Assembly (NCBI GenBank): GCA_016630905.1
Contig: WBMQ01000009.1
Location: 1,550,001-1,614,000, forward strand
Direction: 5' to 3'
Source of the DNA: Capillidium heterosporum
Taxonomy: Eukaryota > Entomophthoromycota > Entomophthoromycetes > Entomophthorales > Capillidiaceae
DNA length: 64,000 nt
Part shown: positions 23,231 to 34,280 of the stretch, piece by piece
Layout: each line of letters begins with the position of its first letter
Position numbering within the stretch: position 1 is the first letter of the stretch
Made by a program: the position numbers and the translations under genes
The notes under the pieces: generated by a model
Told to the model about the DNA's origin: nothing
Databases searched by the model: none
What the model saw: only the letters and a program-made list of their open reading frames with translations

Positions 23231-24468
23231 TCACTTGGACCATACAATTAACCTACCGTCATAAGATGCGGTGACTAGCCAGTCGTCTGCACTTGCCACA
23301 CTAGCTACCGGTTTACTGTGTAATTTTAAAGTATCAACCAAATCGCCCTAAAATTCCACATTAATCCTATTATCCCAGTTTCAATAAAAGCTACCTCAAC
23401 AGCATCATAAATCAAAACTTGATTATCTTCACCACAACAAACTACAAACTGTTGCCCTACCGAAGCCATCCCCAATTTAAAATCTCTGTTTGTAAATCCA
23501 GCAAACCTTTGGTATCCAACATTAGTTTTAGTTAAGGTTGGCGACTAATTACCGATTGAGTAAAGATCCATTGGAGGAATCTAGCAGGCGCACTGCTGAA
23601 TCTAAAGTAGAGATTAAATGACAGTATGTGTCGTTGAAAAAGTCCACGTTGGTAACCGGTGCTATTGAATAGGTAAATCTCTACTATAAAATAAAATATT
23701 GGCTTACCAGGCATCGTGTCAGTGTATAGGCGTCCTTTTCGTAGATCATATAAGCGAACTTTGTGGTCAGTTGAGCTATTGCATTATTTGTTAAATATGG
23801 ACATGGAATGAAAATACCCAGATAGTATCAAGTGATCCTTTATCTTTAAAGACGATATAGAATCTTTACCATCTTCTAATATCTGAATTGGAAGGTGAGA
23901 GTTTGATCTATTGATAGGAAATTAGGCACTGGTAAATTGAATGAAAACTGTACCTAACGTCCCATAATCTAATAGTGGTATCAAAAGAACCTAAATTGAA
24001 GGTATTAGCAATTGAATTCTTGAAATGGCACCGGAAGCTATTATCGAGGCATCTTTGTTGAAGTCTACACAGTTTATTTTCTAAAAATAATTGAATTTAA
24101 AGTAATTAAATAGAATTTACATGACTATGCCCTGAAAACTTCTTCAAAACCGAATGGCTCAAGATATCCCATAGGAATACGGATCTGTCTCCACCCCCAG
24201 AAACAAGTTTATGGCTGTCTTGGCTTCTACATTAAATGACTTTAGTATCTCTTACTATCAAAATTGCGTACATTGAGAGGTCGTAAATCTCATAACCGTG
24301 GCCTCTAAAAGTTTGGATAGGGGCGCTGCTGTCTGGCTTGAAAAGTATTATCGTCTTATCCTTACCACCCGAGAGTACATAGTTCTTGCAGGAGCTGAAT
24401 TTGGCTACTAAAACTGAGCTTAGATGTCCTTTCAATTCGTTTCGCTGTTGGTACTTGGGTTTCGACAT
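23231..24468 (-). CDS. WDR83: WD-repeat protein, WDR83 (MORG1)-like
   Basis: Starts MSKPKYQQRNELKGHLSSVL. Eight or more small exons join in frame and give seven WD40 blades: LSGGKDKTIILFKP, FRGHGYEIYDLSIS with VSGGGDRSVFLWD, NCVDFNKDASIIASG-SFDTTIRLWD, ILEDGKDSISSLKIKD with GSTDHKVRLYDLRKGRLYTD, NVDFFNDTYCHLISTLDSAVRLLD, GMASVGQQFVVCCGEDNQVLIYD and ASYDGRLIVWSK. The GHGYEIYDLS blade and the LRKGRLYTD segment are characteristic of WDR83, a scaffold linked to MAPK signalling and to the spliceosomal C complex. About 300 residues, the normal length. One intron donor is GTGCCA. Only 118 bases separate its ATG from that of Sec8 on the other strand. Confidence 0.88.
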
Positions 24469-24586
24469 TCTGAGCTAGGTTAAAAGAATGGATTGATGGT
24501 CAATGGATGAAGAACCAATGAATGACGTCACGTTCTTGGATAAATTGGATTCGATTTTGCTGGGAGATTGAACAAGGTATAGTTTG
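24469..24586. promoter_or_regulatory. Short bidirectional promoter between WDR83 and Sec8
   Basis: The two divergent ATGs (24468 minus, 24587 plus) are 118 bases apart, so both promoters and 5' leaders must share or overlap this interval. No TATA box is seen in it. Confidence 0.5.
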
Positions 24587-27500
24587 ATGGAGCGTCCACA
24601 ACCAAAAAATCCCAACCGAAGCAAAACCAACGAATTCAACAGAACCAGGAATGAGGCGACCAATTCATTAAATAAGGCACAGAGTAAAGTATACCCGTTT
24701 AACCAATACTTACCATTGTTATATGAAAGGTGTTCTTCGAACTTTGGAGTCCGATTGGGAATCAATAGTGACTCATCAAGTAAATATATTGGATGGCATT
24801 TAAGCTTACAAAATTAGTTCAATCCAGTCCCACTTGCTTTAGAGCTTATCGACGACTCCTCATTAGGTCGAGATTTCAACCAGTTTGAGCAGTTATTACA
24901 TCAGGTCAAAGGTTCGGTAGTAGAAGTCGTCAACGGTACTTTAGTGCTAGCATTTGTATAATTTATCATTATAGAGCATTATAATCAATTCAATTTGACA
25001 ACCACCATTTTCACCGGAGTACAGACCGAAGTAACTGGTAAATTTTAACTGTTTAGACTATGTTTTCAACAGCTTTAGGCTCACAGGGTCAAGTAAAGTC
25101 AATGAAGCAAGATTTAGAGTCCTGTAAGGAGCTACTGACTACGAAACGAAGCGACTTGAACGTATTATGGTCGAAAACTAAGCAGTATAATGCCATGTTG
25201 GCTATATTAGATCAACTGTATCACCTTTTCTCGACAATCTAGTAACTATTCAATAGGGATGAAATAAAGTTGGTTCCAGAAAAGGTTGAAAATTTGCTAC
25301 GAGACAAGTATTACTTTACAGCGTTGAAGCTGCTATTGGGAACCTTGGCCAAAGTCGATTCTCCAAGCCTGAAGCCCATCAAAGCCACTTCCGAGTTGAA
25401 GCGGACCCTTATCAAAATAAAGAATGTAACTTTAGTTCTACATTTACGTTTTAATCCCGTGTAGACGCTACATGATGTGCTTATTGAAGAGGTCCATAAC
25501 CACGTATATCTGAAAATCCATCTGAACCATGAGTTTGGTAAGTGTTTGAAATTTTCAATCTATTAATTTATTTCTATCTTATAGAGGAGTTCAATAACAC
25601 GAGGTAATCCAGATATTGAGATAACATGATCGCTCATTTTTGTAATCAAAAGTAAACTAGCCAAGTTCCAAGGTAATGTTCATTTATATGTGCAAATCTA
25701 ATGTGGTACAATATAGCATCCATGGCCAAGTACCTTGATGTGGACTATACTAAATACAACTTGGCGATCAATCCTGCTGATATAAAGGCTTCAGACCCAA
25801 GCAAAGAGACTTTGCTAGAAGTAAATCTATCCCTCTAATCTAAACTAAATTTGCATTTTAAGCTCGAAGATCTTGGCACCGATCCTGAAGCTGATTCCCT
25901 ACACTTTTTGCGAGTACTAGTCGTGTGTATCAAGATGCTAGGCAAGTTGCCCGAGGCTTTAGATCGTATCAAGTCAAGAGTCCCAGTAGAACTGTATCAG
26001 CTGGTCGATAAAACCATTGGGGAGGTTGAAACTCGGCTTGGAACCCAAAAACAAGACACTGTCGGTGAAGAGACCTACAAGTTGACGTCACTTGCCGACC
26101 GTTTGTTCCAAAAGTTCGAGCTTGTTTTGAGCTATCATCAGTTTATTGTTTTGTTGATCAAGGACCTATACTCTGTAAATTTGATTCAAACTTTTCTGTT
26201 AATCATAATTTTAGCGAAGCAATTACATCTTAACTTCTTTCAATGAAGAATCTCCCAACTTACCGAACCCTACCAACCTTAATAAACGACTATCCAGCCT
26301 GAGAATAACACGCGAACTGAAAGGTATACTACTTCAAAGATATTTACCGACTTTTAGTTCCTACGTATAACATCAAGGAAGTATGGCAATTGGTCCAAAG
26401 CGAGGTAGTCATTTTCTGTTTTTACACTGACACATTTTAGATTCGATCGATGCTGAACGATTACTTGACTGATCCACAGTTACAAACCCTGGCCCCAACA
26501 CTCCCCTCACCCAGCTTAACCCATCTGCAACGTAATGGGAAGGGATTGGATACCAAAAAGGTAAAGTGTTGGCAGGGCATCCTATTAACGCCTTCGTTAG
26601 CAACTGTTTAAGTTCACGGCTGCCGACCTTGACGATGGTCAGAACTCCCTGGATGACCTGTACGATTCAGTTCAATTACGTATTGAAGGGTCAACCACAT
26701 CCCAGCCAACCAAGCGACTATTAGCACTTCCAACTGACCAACTGGACGCACGATCATTTTCACCCTCTAACTCAACTGAGGCCACCCCAACAACCTTCCG
26801 AACGACTAACCGGTTGACTGTCAACTTGGCTTCAGTAACTGTTGACAAGTACGCATTGAACAGCCAACTCTCGACTGAGCATCGACTGTTGACCAACCCT
26901 GATGTTTATTACGTCTCCATTTTGGTACCGGCTTGCCAAAGGTTCTTCCAGCGCATCCAGCCTTTCCTAGATCTGAGGTAAAAACTTGGAGTACAAATTA
27001 ATTTACAAAAAGTACTCTGGATGAGGCCTCTGCGACCTTCTTGGACGACTTTTTGAACCGGACACTGATCCCCTCAGCTTACAGTACAGTCCCATCATCA
27101 TCTAGTTAGCGCAACAGCCGGTAAATTTTCACTGAAAATGCCACTGACTTTACTTTAGGTCCCAACGCCTTTAAAGTTGGACCCAAGTTAGATGGGAAGC
27201 CGCCTTTACTTAATGTAAGCCGTTGCTATTTTGCGCCAACCAACTTATATTGTTAGGGTTTCGAGGATGTGCTGGATCTAGTAGCCAAGTTGACGACGAC
27301 GCTGCATGCCTTACCCTTCAAAGCTCGTGCCTACTTGGATATCGTAGAATCCGTGCTGGCAGCCTTCCTCGACCGATGTCAGCGCTGCTACAAAGGTAAA
27401 GCAAATTTCAAGTTAACTAGGTATAATTTATAATAAGGTATCGTCAGCACTGTTACCAACAGCGAGGATCCCAGTTTAACTGGGACCATCGTTTCGTCGC

Positions 27501-28577
27501 TCTGGGCCCAATCCTCTGAACTGCTGACGTTATTCAAAGACCATCCTTACATTTTAAACCAACCGAGCGATGCTGAAATTGAACGTGAGCTCAACAACCA
27601 AGAGATTAGCATCGAGATCAACTTGAAGCAGCGTAAGAGCTTGCATACTTCAGAGCTGATGTTTGATGTCAGGCGCATTGCACTGTTAGCTACTCTGTCG
27701 CATAGTTTAGTAAGTTTTGAAGTGGAAATGACTCTAATTTAGCCTCTCCTTTAAAGCGTATCTTTGTCAGTCAGGTTGAGACCATGTTGAGCGCATCTAG
27801 TCAACCTTCATCACCCTACTCGGGTAAGTTGCTGGCCAACTTTCGTAGATTGGCCAATCTCAGTCTACTGACGTTACGCATCGAGTTCCGCTGCCACGCC
27901 ATGTACTACCTCGATCTAGCCGTCCGCGAAGGAGACTACTACTTGGGCTACGACCAGCCCATCAATCCCGAGAGTTACGTCGTCAGCTTGAACGGGGATT
28001 TAGCCGTGTGCCAAGCGGTCCTAACTCAACACCTCAACCCTACTGACCTTGCGTAACCCTTAAAGCCTGCAAAAAACTAATTTTTCCATTTAGGTTCGTC
28101 TATGGAGGTATAGGTACCTTCATCAGCCAAGTGCTGATCGCGACCGACAACGTGAAGCACATCCGACGTATGTCGACACGTGGCTTGGCCAAGATGTTCC
28201 GAAACTTGGCGGCGCTCAAAGCTAATCTCACCCACCTCGACCTCCCTGACCAAGCTGGCCTCGAGTTGGCTTACCAGTACTTTACCCTCTACGACTTGGA
28301 CCTGGAGTCGTTTGCAGCCCGAGCCAAGACGAAAGGTGCCATGTTCAACCGCCAGCAGTACAAGGCGCTGTTGGATCTGACGTTCGAGACCTTGAACTAT
28401 GAGATGCAGTTGCCTGAGCAAAAGAAGAGTAAGAGCTTGGTCGGCCTTCGAGCTCGAAATCAGACGGCTGAGGATGATGAGGCTGCTCTAAGTGCCAAGG
28501 TCAACGACTTGATTACCCAGTCCTACCAGAACCAATTGGAGGAGCTGTATGAGTTGGGTATGGGGGACGAAGAATAA
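24587..28577 (+). CDS. SEC8: Exocyst complex subunit Sec8 (EXOC4)
   Basis: A long multi-exon gene. The N-terminal exons give the Sec8 domain: FNPVPLALELIDDSS, an EHYNQFNLTTTIFTGVQTEV segment, then SQGQVKSMKQDLESCKELL, KRSDLNVLWSKTKQYNAML and YYFTALKLLLGTL. This is the helical start by which Sec8 joins the exocyst. Middle exons include EVWQLVQSEIRSMLNDYL and a Ser/Thr-rich insert. The C-terminal third has LLTLRIEFRCHAMYYLDLA and VYGGIGTFISQVLIATDN, with NLAALKANLTH, then a basic/acidic tail ending LGMGDEE. Many introns are about 40-50 nt; exon joins in the middle (26250-27130) are approximate. The exocyst tethers secretory vesicles to the plasma membrane, which in hyphae means the growing tip. 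The first ATG is a GATGG context at 24587. Confidence 0.88.
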
Positions 28578-28667
28578 AAGGAATTTGAATTTTGAGCAGA
28601 TTTGTATGAAAACTTTAAATTAAATAATCAACTTTATTATAGACAATAATGGGCAGGGTGTATCCAA

Positions 28668-31338
28668 TTAAGCGTTGGCCAGCTGCTTCCTCTCGATATC
28701 CTGTTCACTCCACAAAGATACTCCAAGTTGAGTCTGATGGTCGTTGTCAGGCTGGGCCATAGCTCTCAAGAACTTTTTGGCCATCTCAGCGGCTTGGTCT
28801 GTAGATACGTTCATCGAGCCTTCACTTATAGATTGCTGGATCCACTTGGGTAGCTTACCCCGTTTGTCCGATTTGGCGTACCGCTATATTGATAAAAAGT
28901 GGTTAGGAGTAGTTGTTATACCAAAGTACCTTATCGGCAAAGATCATGAGACCATAGTCGGTCTTACCACGTAGGACACGGCCTACACACTGAGCGGCAT
29001 GTCGCATGGCATCAAAGGTTAGGAAATCGTTCTCACGGATCTGATAGTGGTCACGGAGGAACTCCAATCGCGCCTATTAAATTTAGAAAAAAGTTGAGGG
29101 CAGTTAAATACTTTGAGGATTCGGGATTCAGTGTACTGGAACGGCATCCCAAACATCAGCACGGCTCGTCCATAGTGATGGTCAAAATCGATCCCCTCGG
29201 AAACTTTACCACGCGCTACTGAGAGGAGTACAGCACCTCGCCCGTTGTTACATGCAAGCCGGTAGTTTTCCAAGGCTAAAGAGGTCTCGGCCGCATCAGG
29301 TGTTTCAATGAATATCAACTTGTGGCGCCACACGTCGTTTAAAATCCCCTAATACAGTTAGAATAAAGTTAGTTGGAAAGCGTACCATATCATTCCAAAG
29401 CGTCACAATAGACTCCATGTACAAATAGCTGGGGAAGAAGGCAACTAAACCATCTGGAACCACCTTGGCAAACTCCACCAAAATGTTTCCAAAGTTCCGC
29501 ACCACAGCCGGGTCGTTGCGCACCTCAAATTTGGAGGAGATGGCTACCTGGTCGGAACCTCTAGTAATAATTGCTGGCAAAAAACAGGAGCGGGTCAGCG
29601 TCATTGTGTACGATGCCGACAGCACAGGCGTCGAACTGCAGGATCTTGGGATACATGTCTATGGGAGACAAAGTTCCCGACGTGATAACAACCGAATCGA
29701 ACCGTTGGAATATAGGTTTGATGGCGAGGGCTGCATCCAAACACACCAGGTGAAAAACTGGTTTAGGGATGACGGAGTTGTCAGTCTCGTAGGGTTCCAA
29801 GATCAAGATAAATCCTTCACTGTAGGTGGCGACCAAAGTCGCAAACTCGGCGATCCGGTGCAGTGCTGAGTAGCTCTCCAAATCGCTGAGCTCCAATGAC
29901 GAGATTAGAGAGGTCAGCCGTTCTGAGCACAGCCGTAGCGGTTTCCGGTCAATGAATGTCACTTCACCCAAGTGGTCGATAAACGAGGTGGGCGATTCAG
30001 CAACTACGTGCAGTACGCGCATTCTTGTCTATACAAGTCAAGTCAGCATAAAATTTCATTTTACAAAGTTACTTTGAGATATTCCACAAATCTTTTCAAA
30101 AATTGGACAAAGTGTTCGGCCTTACGGATGTTGCCCGGAACTTGCATCCTCCAAAAGTTCACTGGGCAGCACCGGGTTGACCAGAACCAAATCCTCGTCT
30201 CTATTCATACGGTTACGATCCAAACTCTCCAGCAACTTCTGATATTCATCCTGAAGCTTCGAGGCGTCGGTCTGTCGCATCCTATCCACTTCAGTTTCCA
30301 ACTTGTTGAGCGAACTCAGCGAATCCTCGAGATCTGGATTGTCGACGTCGATGGATAGCGATTCCAAACATACGTTGTCGATGTTGTGGGCCTCATCGAA
30401 GACTATTATACTGTTCTTGGGTAGATCGCGTGAAACTAGACTGGCAACCTTTGGATCGAGCAAATAATGAAATGAGTAGATGACGACGTCGGCCACTTGA
30501 ATTGCCTTCCTCGATAGGTAGTAAGGGCATAACCGGGCTTCCTTGCAGTAATCCTTAAGCTCTTCCAAGGTGTAGACGCCAGAGGGCAGTATGTTGGAGT
30601 TTGGCTTGCCATCTTCATCTTCACCGGCTGCTAACTGTAGATTCTATAACACTTTAAATAAAATGGTAAGTATGGCAAGTACCTCATAGTATAGACATAG
30701 CTCCTCTATATCTCCTACCGGTTCTTCAACCCGTTTGGCTTTGACCTTGTTACGCACCCAACTCGCAGTTAAACTGCGGCATTTGGCATCGACCAGCTTG
30801 CCCCGTTTCTCTTGGTTGACCTTGGGGTTTAGACATAGGTTCTTACGTGACGTTAACCCCAGACCTAGTACCTTCTCATTGGGGTGGAATTTCTTCCTAA
30901 ATTCAATCAAGTTCTTCAACTCCAGCAAGGCTTTCTCTATTTCGGGTACGGTACGGGAGCAGTATACCAATTTCCTATTACCACCGTATTGCTGGGCATG
31001 TCATTACAAATTATCAAAAGTAAATTTACCTGCTGGTAAGCCAAGATTAACGACAGTAATGATACCGTCTTACCAGTACCTGAAGGCATTTCCAATAAGC
31101 AGTGCCCCTGAAACCAGCTTAATTTACAAATTTGGGAAAAAACTACCTTGGCATCCAAGCTCTTCTTCAGATCCCTCATGTAAGCGTACTGCTCAGGGTA
31201 AATGTAGTCGTAAGGGAACAGCACTTCTAGATCATCTATACGGAATCTATTTGATACAATAGGTTTAGTTGTATATTGTTTTGTTGTAGCTACTTCATTG
31301 TTGGTGTTCTGCTCGATACTTTGTTGATTCCAATTCAA
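28668..31338 (-). CDS. RAD3: TFIIH helicase XPD/Rad3, with two apparent +1 frameshifts
   Basis: All XPD landmarks appear in order: [20 protein letters not shown], Walker [24 protein letters not shown], the four Fe-S cysteines (KNLCLN, DAKCRS, ELCLYYE, RLCPYYL), [84 protein letters not shown] and a tail ending RKQLANA. This 5'-3' helicase opens promoters and damaged DNA within TFIIH. Two one-base insertions break the frame at conserved places: near 30142 (LLEDA | [11 protein letters not shown]) and near 29632 (PKILQF | [11 protein letters not shown]). The stop is at 28668-28670. The true start is unclear: the frame is open to the left of IDDL with no ATG close by (first non-ATG candidate at 31338), so a short first exon upstream is likely. 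Confidence 0.9.
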
Positions 31339-32152
31339 GGATGCTGATTCAAATCTAAGATGACTTCTTTTGTGTAAAGTGGCTGGTTGAAAACTGAGAT
31401 TTTCAAGCTGGCTTTACTGCTATTGGCTGGAATTTGCTTTTCATGCTGCGTAATAGTTTTTGCTACTGATATAAGGATATATATCGGGATCTAATCAACA
31501 TACCAGTCATCCCGTATTTGAAGAAGTGTACTTTGCATCTTGAATAAAAAACTTGATCATTATAGTATAAAATAGCATATATATGCATACCCATTTACTT
31601 TTTTATAATTGAGCATTAGTTTTAATAGATACTGAGTACTAAACATATAAACTTAAATGCTATTGTAACAAATATTTTAATTCTCAGTAGCTTTTATAAA
31701 CCACTATTATTTAGTGATCTTTTAATATACTTTGATGTATTGAATAGAATAGTTTCATTTTATCGATAAAAAAGGTTTGGTATTCTACCGATGCTTTTTT
31801 ATACAGATGTTGCTAAAGTCAAATTTACACCATTTATAGGAGTCTGTCAACTTATAAACTTGTTCTAGTATTTAGATATTTTGCACCTTTATTGTAGATG
31901 CCGAAATATCGATCTGTGAAAGATGGATCTTCAAATACTATGAAAACTACGGCTTTCTGTAGAATAGCATGAAAAACTATGATCAGTGGGAAATTTTGTG
32001 AACATTCTTAGTTCTAGATTCCAAATTGCATCATACAACAAATCAAAACCAGCTTGCTAAGCAACTTCTGATTGAACAAAGCTACCCCAATTTCAAATTC
32101 AAGTATAAAAAGGCGGGCAAAAAGTGTCTGTAAAATTAATTTCTTCTTCAAC
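31339..32152. other. Intergenic between divergent XPD and ALY
   Basis: Holds both promoters and perhaps the first exon of XPD near 31360-31450. Otherwise AT-rich with no open frames of note. Confidence 0.45.
32105..32112 (+). promoter_or_regulatory. Probable TATA box of ALY
   Basis: TATAAAAA about 48 bases before the ATG at 32153, on the coding strand. Confidence 0.4.
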
Positions 32153-32912
32153 ATGTCTGCCGTAAGTATTAAGTTTTACAGCCCAATCGATTTCAATATC
32201 AATTTTTAACATGCATTGACACTTCGGTTAGCTCCAAACCAAACTTGACTTATCCCTCGATGAGATCATCAAGCAACGCAAAAGTGGTAGCAAATCCAAC
32301 CCCCAGAAGGAAAAAGGTACCTGGTCAGCGCAAAGGTCGCGGAAAATCCTTCAAAAACACCCCCTACGAACGTCCTGCCGCCCCCGCCTCCAAGTCGCTT
32401 CCTCAGCCCAGTGAACTGGGCAAGATCCTCGTCTCCAACCTCCACTTAAACGTCACCGAAGCCGATCTCAAGGAGCTGTTTTCGCAAGTTGGTAAAGTTC
32501 GCAAAACCTCCTTGAACTACGATGGCAAAGGTCGTTCCCAGGGTAACGGATTTGTAGTTTTCGTCAATGCTAGCGATGCCTTGACCGCTTTCAAAAAGTA
32601 CCACGGCGTCACCCTCGATGGTATTCCAAATAACAACCCCGCATATATCTTACCCTAATATTAGGTCGTTCAATGAAGATTTCCATCCCATTCACTCCTA
32701 CCGAAGAGTCAATGTCCATCAAGAACCGCTTAGGCCCGGTCAATGAGGAAGCTCCCAAGGCAGCGGCTAAAGCTCCAGCCCGTAAGAAGAAGGCTGGCCC
32801 CAAACGTTCCCGCAGCGAACGTGGAGTTCGTTCTGCGCCACCCACTAAGGAAGATCTGGACGCCCAGTTGGACTCCTACGTCAGCACCGTAACCCCTATT
32901 GTCAAAACTTGA
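32153..32912 (+). CDS. mRNA export adaptor ALY/REF (Yra1-like), with an apparent +1 frameshift
   Basis: Exon 1 is MSA, then a 70-nt intron (32162-32231). Exon 2 begins with the UAP56-binding motif (LDLSLDEIIKQRKSG), as expected at an ALY N-terminus, but the following RGG-like/RRM region (PGQRKGRGKSFKNTPYERP) lies one frame over. One extra base between about 32299 and 32317, next to runs of C and A, accounts for it. The RRM is complete: KILVSNLHLNVTEADLKELF (RNP2 side) and GRSQGNGFVVF (RNP1). A 44-nt intron after VTLDG (about 32624-32667) leads to RSMKISIPF and a basic C-terminus ending in TPIVKT. It recruits the Mex67 export receptor to spliced mRNP. Confidence 0.88.
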
Positions 32913-33624
32913 AGCTAATTGTTTTTAGGCCGGTAGAGGCGAGATATCTTATGCTATGGAGGATTAGGTGGTGCCTTTCAATGCTTTATTTCTTTATTTT
33001 ATTTTAAATAACAGCATCGCGCGACTGGAGATTAGGTGGCCAAGTTGTATGCAAACCAGTAAATTATTTTTACTTTATTTTCTCTGCTTTATTTTATATT
33101 ATGCCTTTAAATACTTGTCATTTTACAATAAATCTTAACTGCATCGTTTCATTTATTACAAGCTATAAATTACATAACAATAGTTCCGTGATTTCATTAT
33201 TTGCTCTAAGCTGTCAAGGTTTAAGCCTTCCGGGATACAAAATAAGTTTGACTCAAATCAAAAGCTACATGGTTAGAAGACAGCAGGCTTGTGTTTTTGA
33301 AAACTTGTACTTAAGGCCAGGCTAAGTTGCAACTCTCAGCTAAAATTAAAGTCCATCGAATGTCAGACCTAAAGGAAACTTTGAAGAGATTCAGGCTTCA
33401 ACTTAGGTAAGGCACTTCTAACCACTACAGCTTATCTATCCTGAACCTGAAATGATCCAAGAAAATCCTGCTCCGATTTTCATCTCATAAAGCTCATTCT
33501 TCCAACAGTAGATTGTTGGTTAGGTAGATCGATGTTTTGAAGAGTTTGAGCAGGCTTTGTATGAAAGATAATGTTTTGTTGAGAGAATAGAGGCTCTATT
33601 TTAAAGATAGATAAAGAGTAGTTT
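32913..33624. other. Intergenic after ALY
   Basis: 3' flank of ALY and upstream flank of the M28 relic. The open frame at 33101-33325 resembles nothing. I looked for earlier M28 exons here and found none. Confidence 0.4.
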
Positions 33625-34025
33625 GAGTGATAAGGCCTACCATTTCCCAATTAAGCGATTGTAGCAATTATATCTTGGCTATGGAATCCACAAGCCCAAG
33701 GGATTTTAATTTTTGGGAACTGACGAAGCTTATGAGATCTTCAGTCAAATTGGCAAACAGTTGGGCAACACTACTTACAGGGCCATCTTTTGAAGTAACC
33801 TATAGTTTATTGGATTGCTGTTATTTGAAAATTTTAGCTCAGGGTGGAGAAGGCTGCTGCGGTTAAAAAGCAAAGGTATGGCACTTATGTTAACTACCAT
33901 CATATGAAGGCTGATTGTATGGGGAGTTGAATTACAAATGAGGTTAGCAAGTATACTGCTAGGACGACAATTTTCTAGTATGCGTTGGTTAAACTTCCTG
34001 TACAGTTGCTAAGAGGCTTACAATG
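33625..34025 (+). pseudogene. Broken third copy of the carboxypeptidase Q gene (3' part)
   Basis: Matches the 3' end of copies A and B, on the opposite strand. SNYILAMES (copies: NHILAMES), then after frame changes GTDEAYEIFSQIGKQLGNTTY (copy A: GTDEAYDIFTQIGKQLLGNTTY), followed by a recognisable intron with GT and TTTTAG at the same place as in the intact genes (about 33798-33840). Next come AQGGEG, KKQRYGTYVNYHHMKADCMG (copies: SQRYRTYFNYHHTNADRM) and VSKYTARTTIF with ALVKLPVQL. It has in-frame stops and indels. The retained intron shows it arose by DNA duplication, not from mRNA. No 5' part was found. Confidence 0.8.
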
Positions 34026-34280
34026 TAACAGACTGATGGTAAAGTACTTTTTTAACAAAAAGTTGGTTTATATGAAAGTTGAGGATGAAAAATCTATACG
34101 CAGCTTTATGCTTATATATCAATTTCAACGAAATTATAACCATATACCATGTTATGCAGTTATTTTAAAACGTAATATTTCATTGATATATCTAAACTAC
34201 ATTGCATGATGGATCATAGTAATATATACTACTTTTATTTTTCCTTATGGGCATCATCATACGCTATAGCTTAATGAGAT

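Noticed and set aside
28077-28421. A 114-residue minus-strand frame within the end of Sec8
   Set aside because: Shadow of the GC-rich last Sec8 exon.
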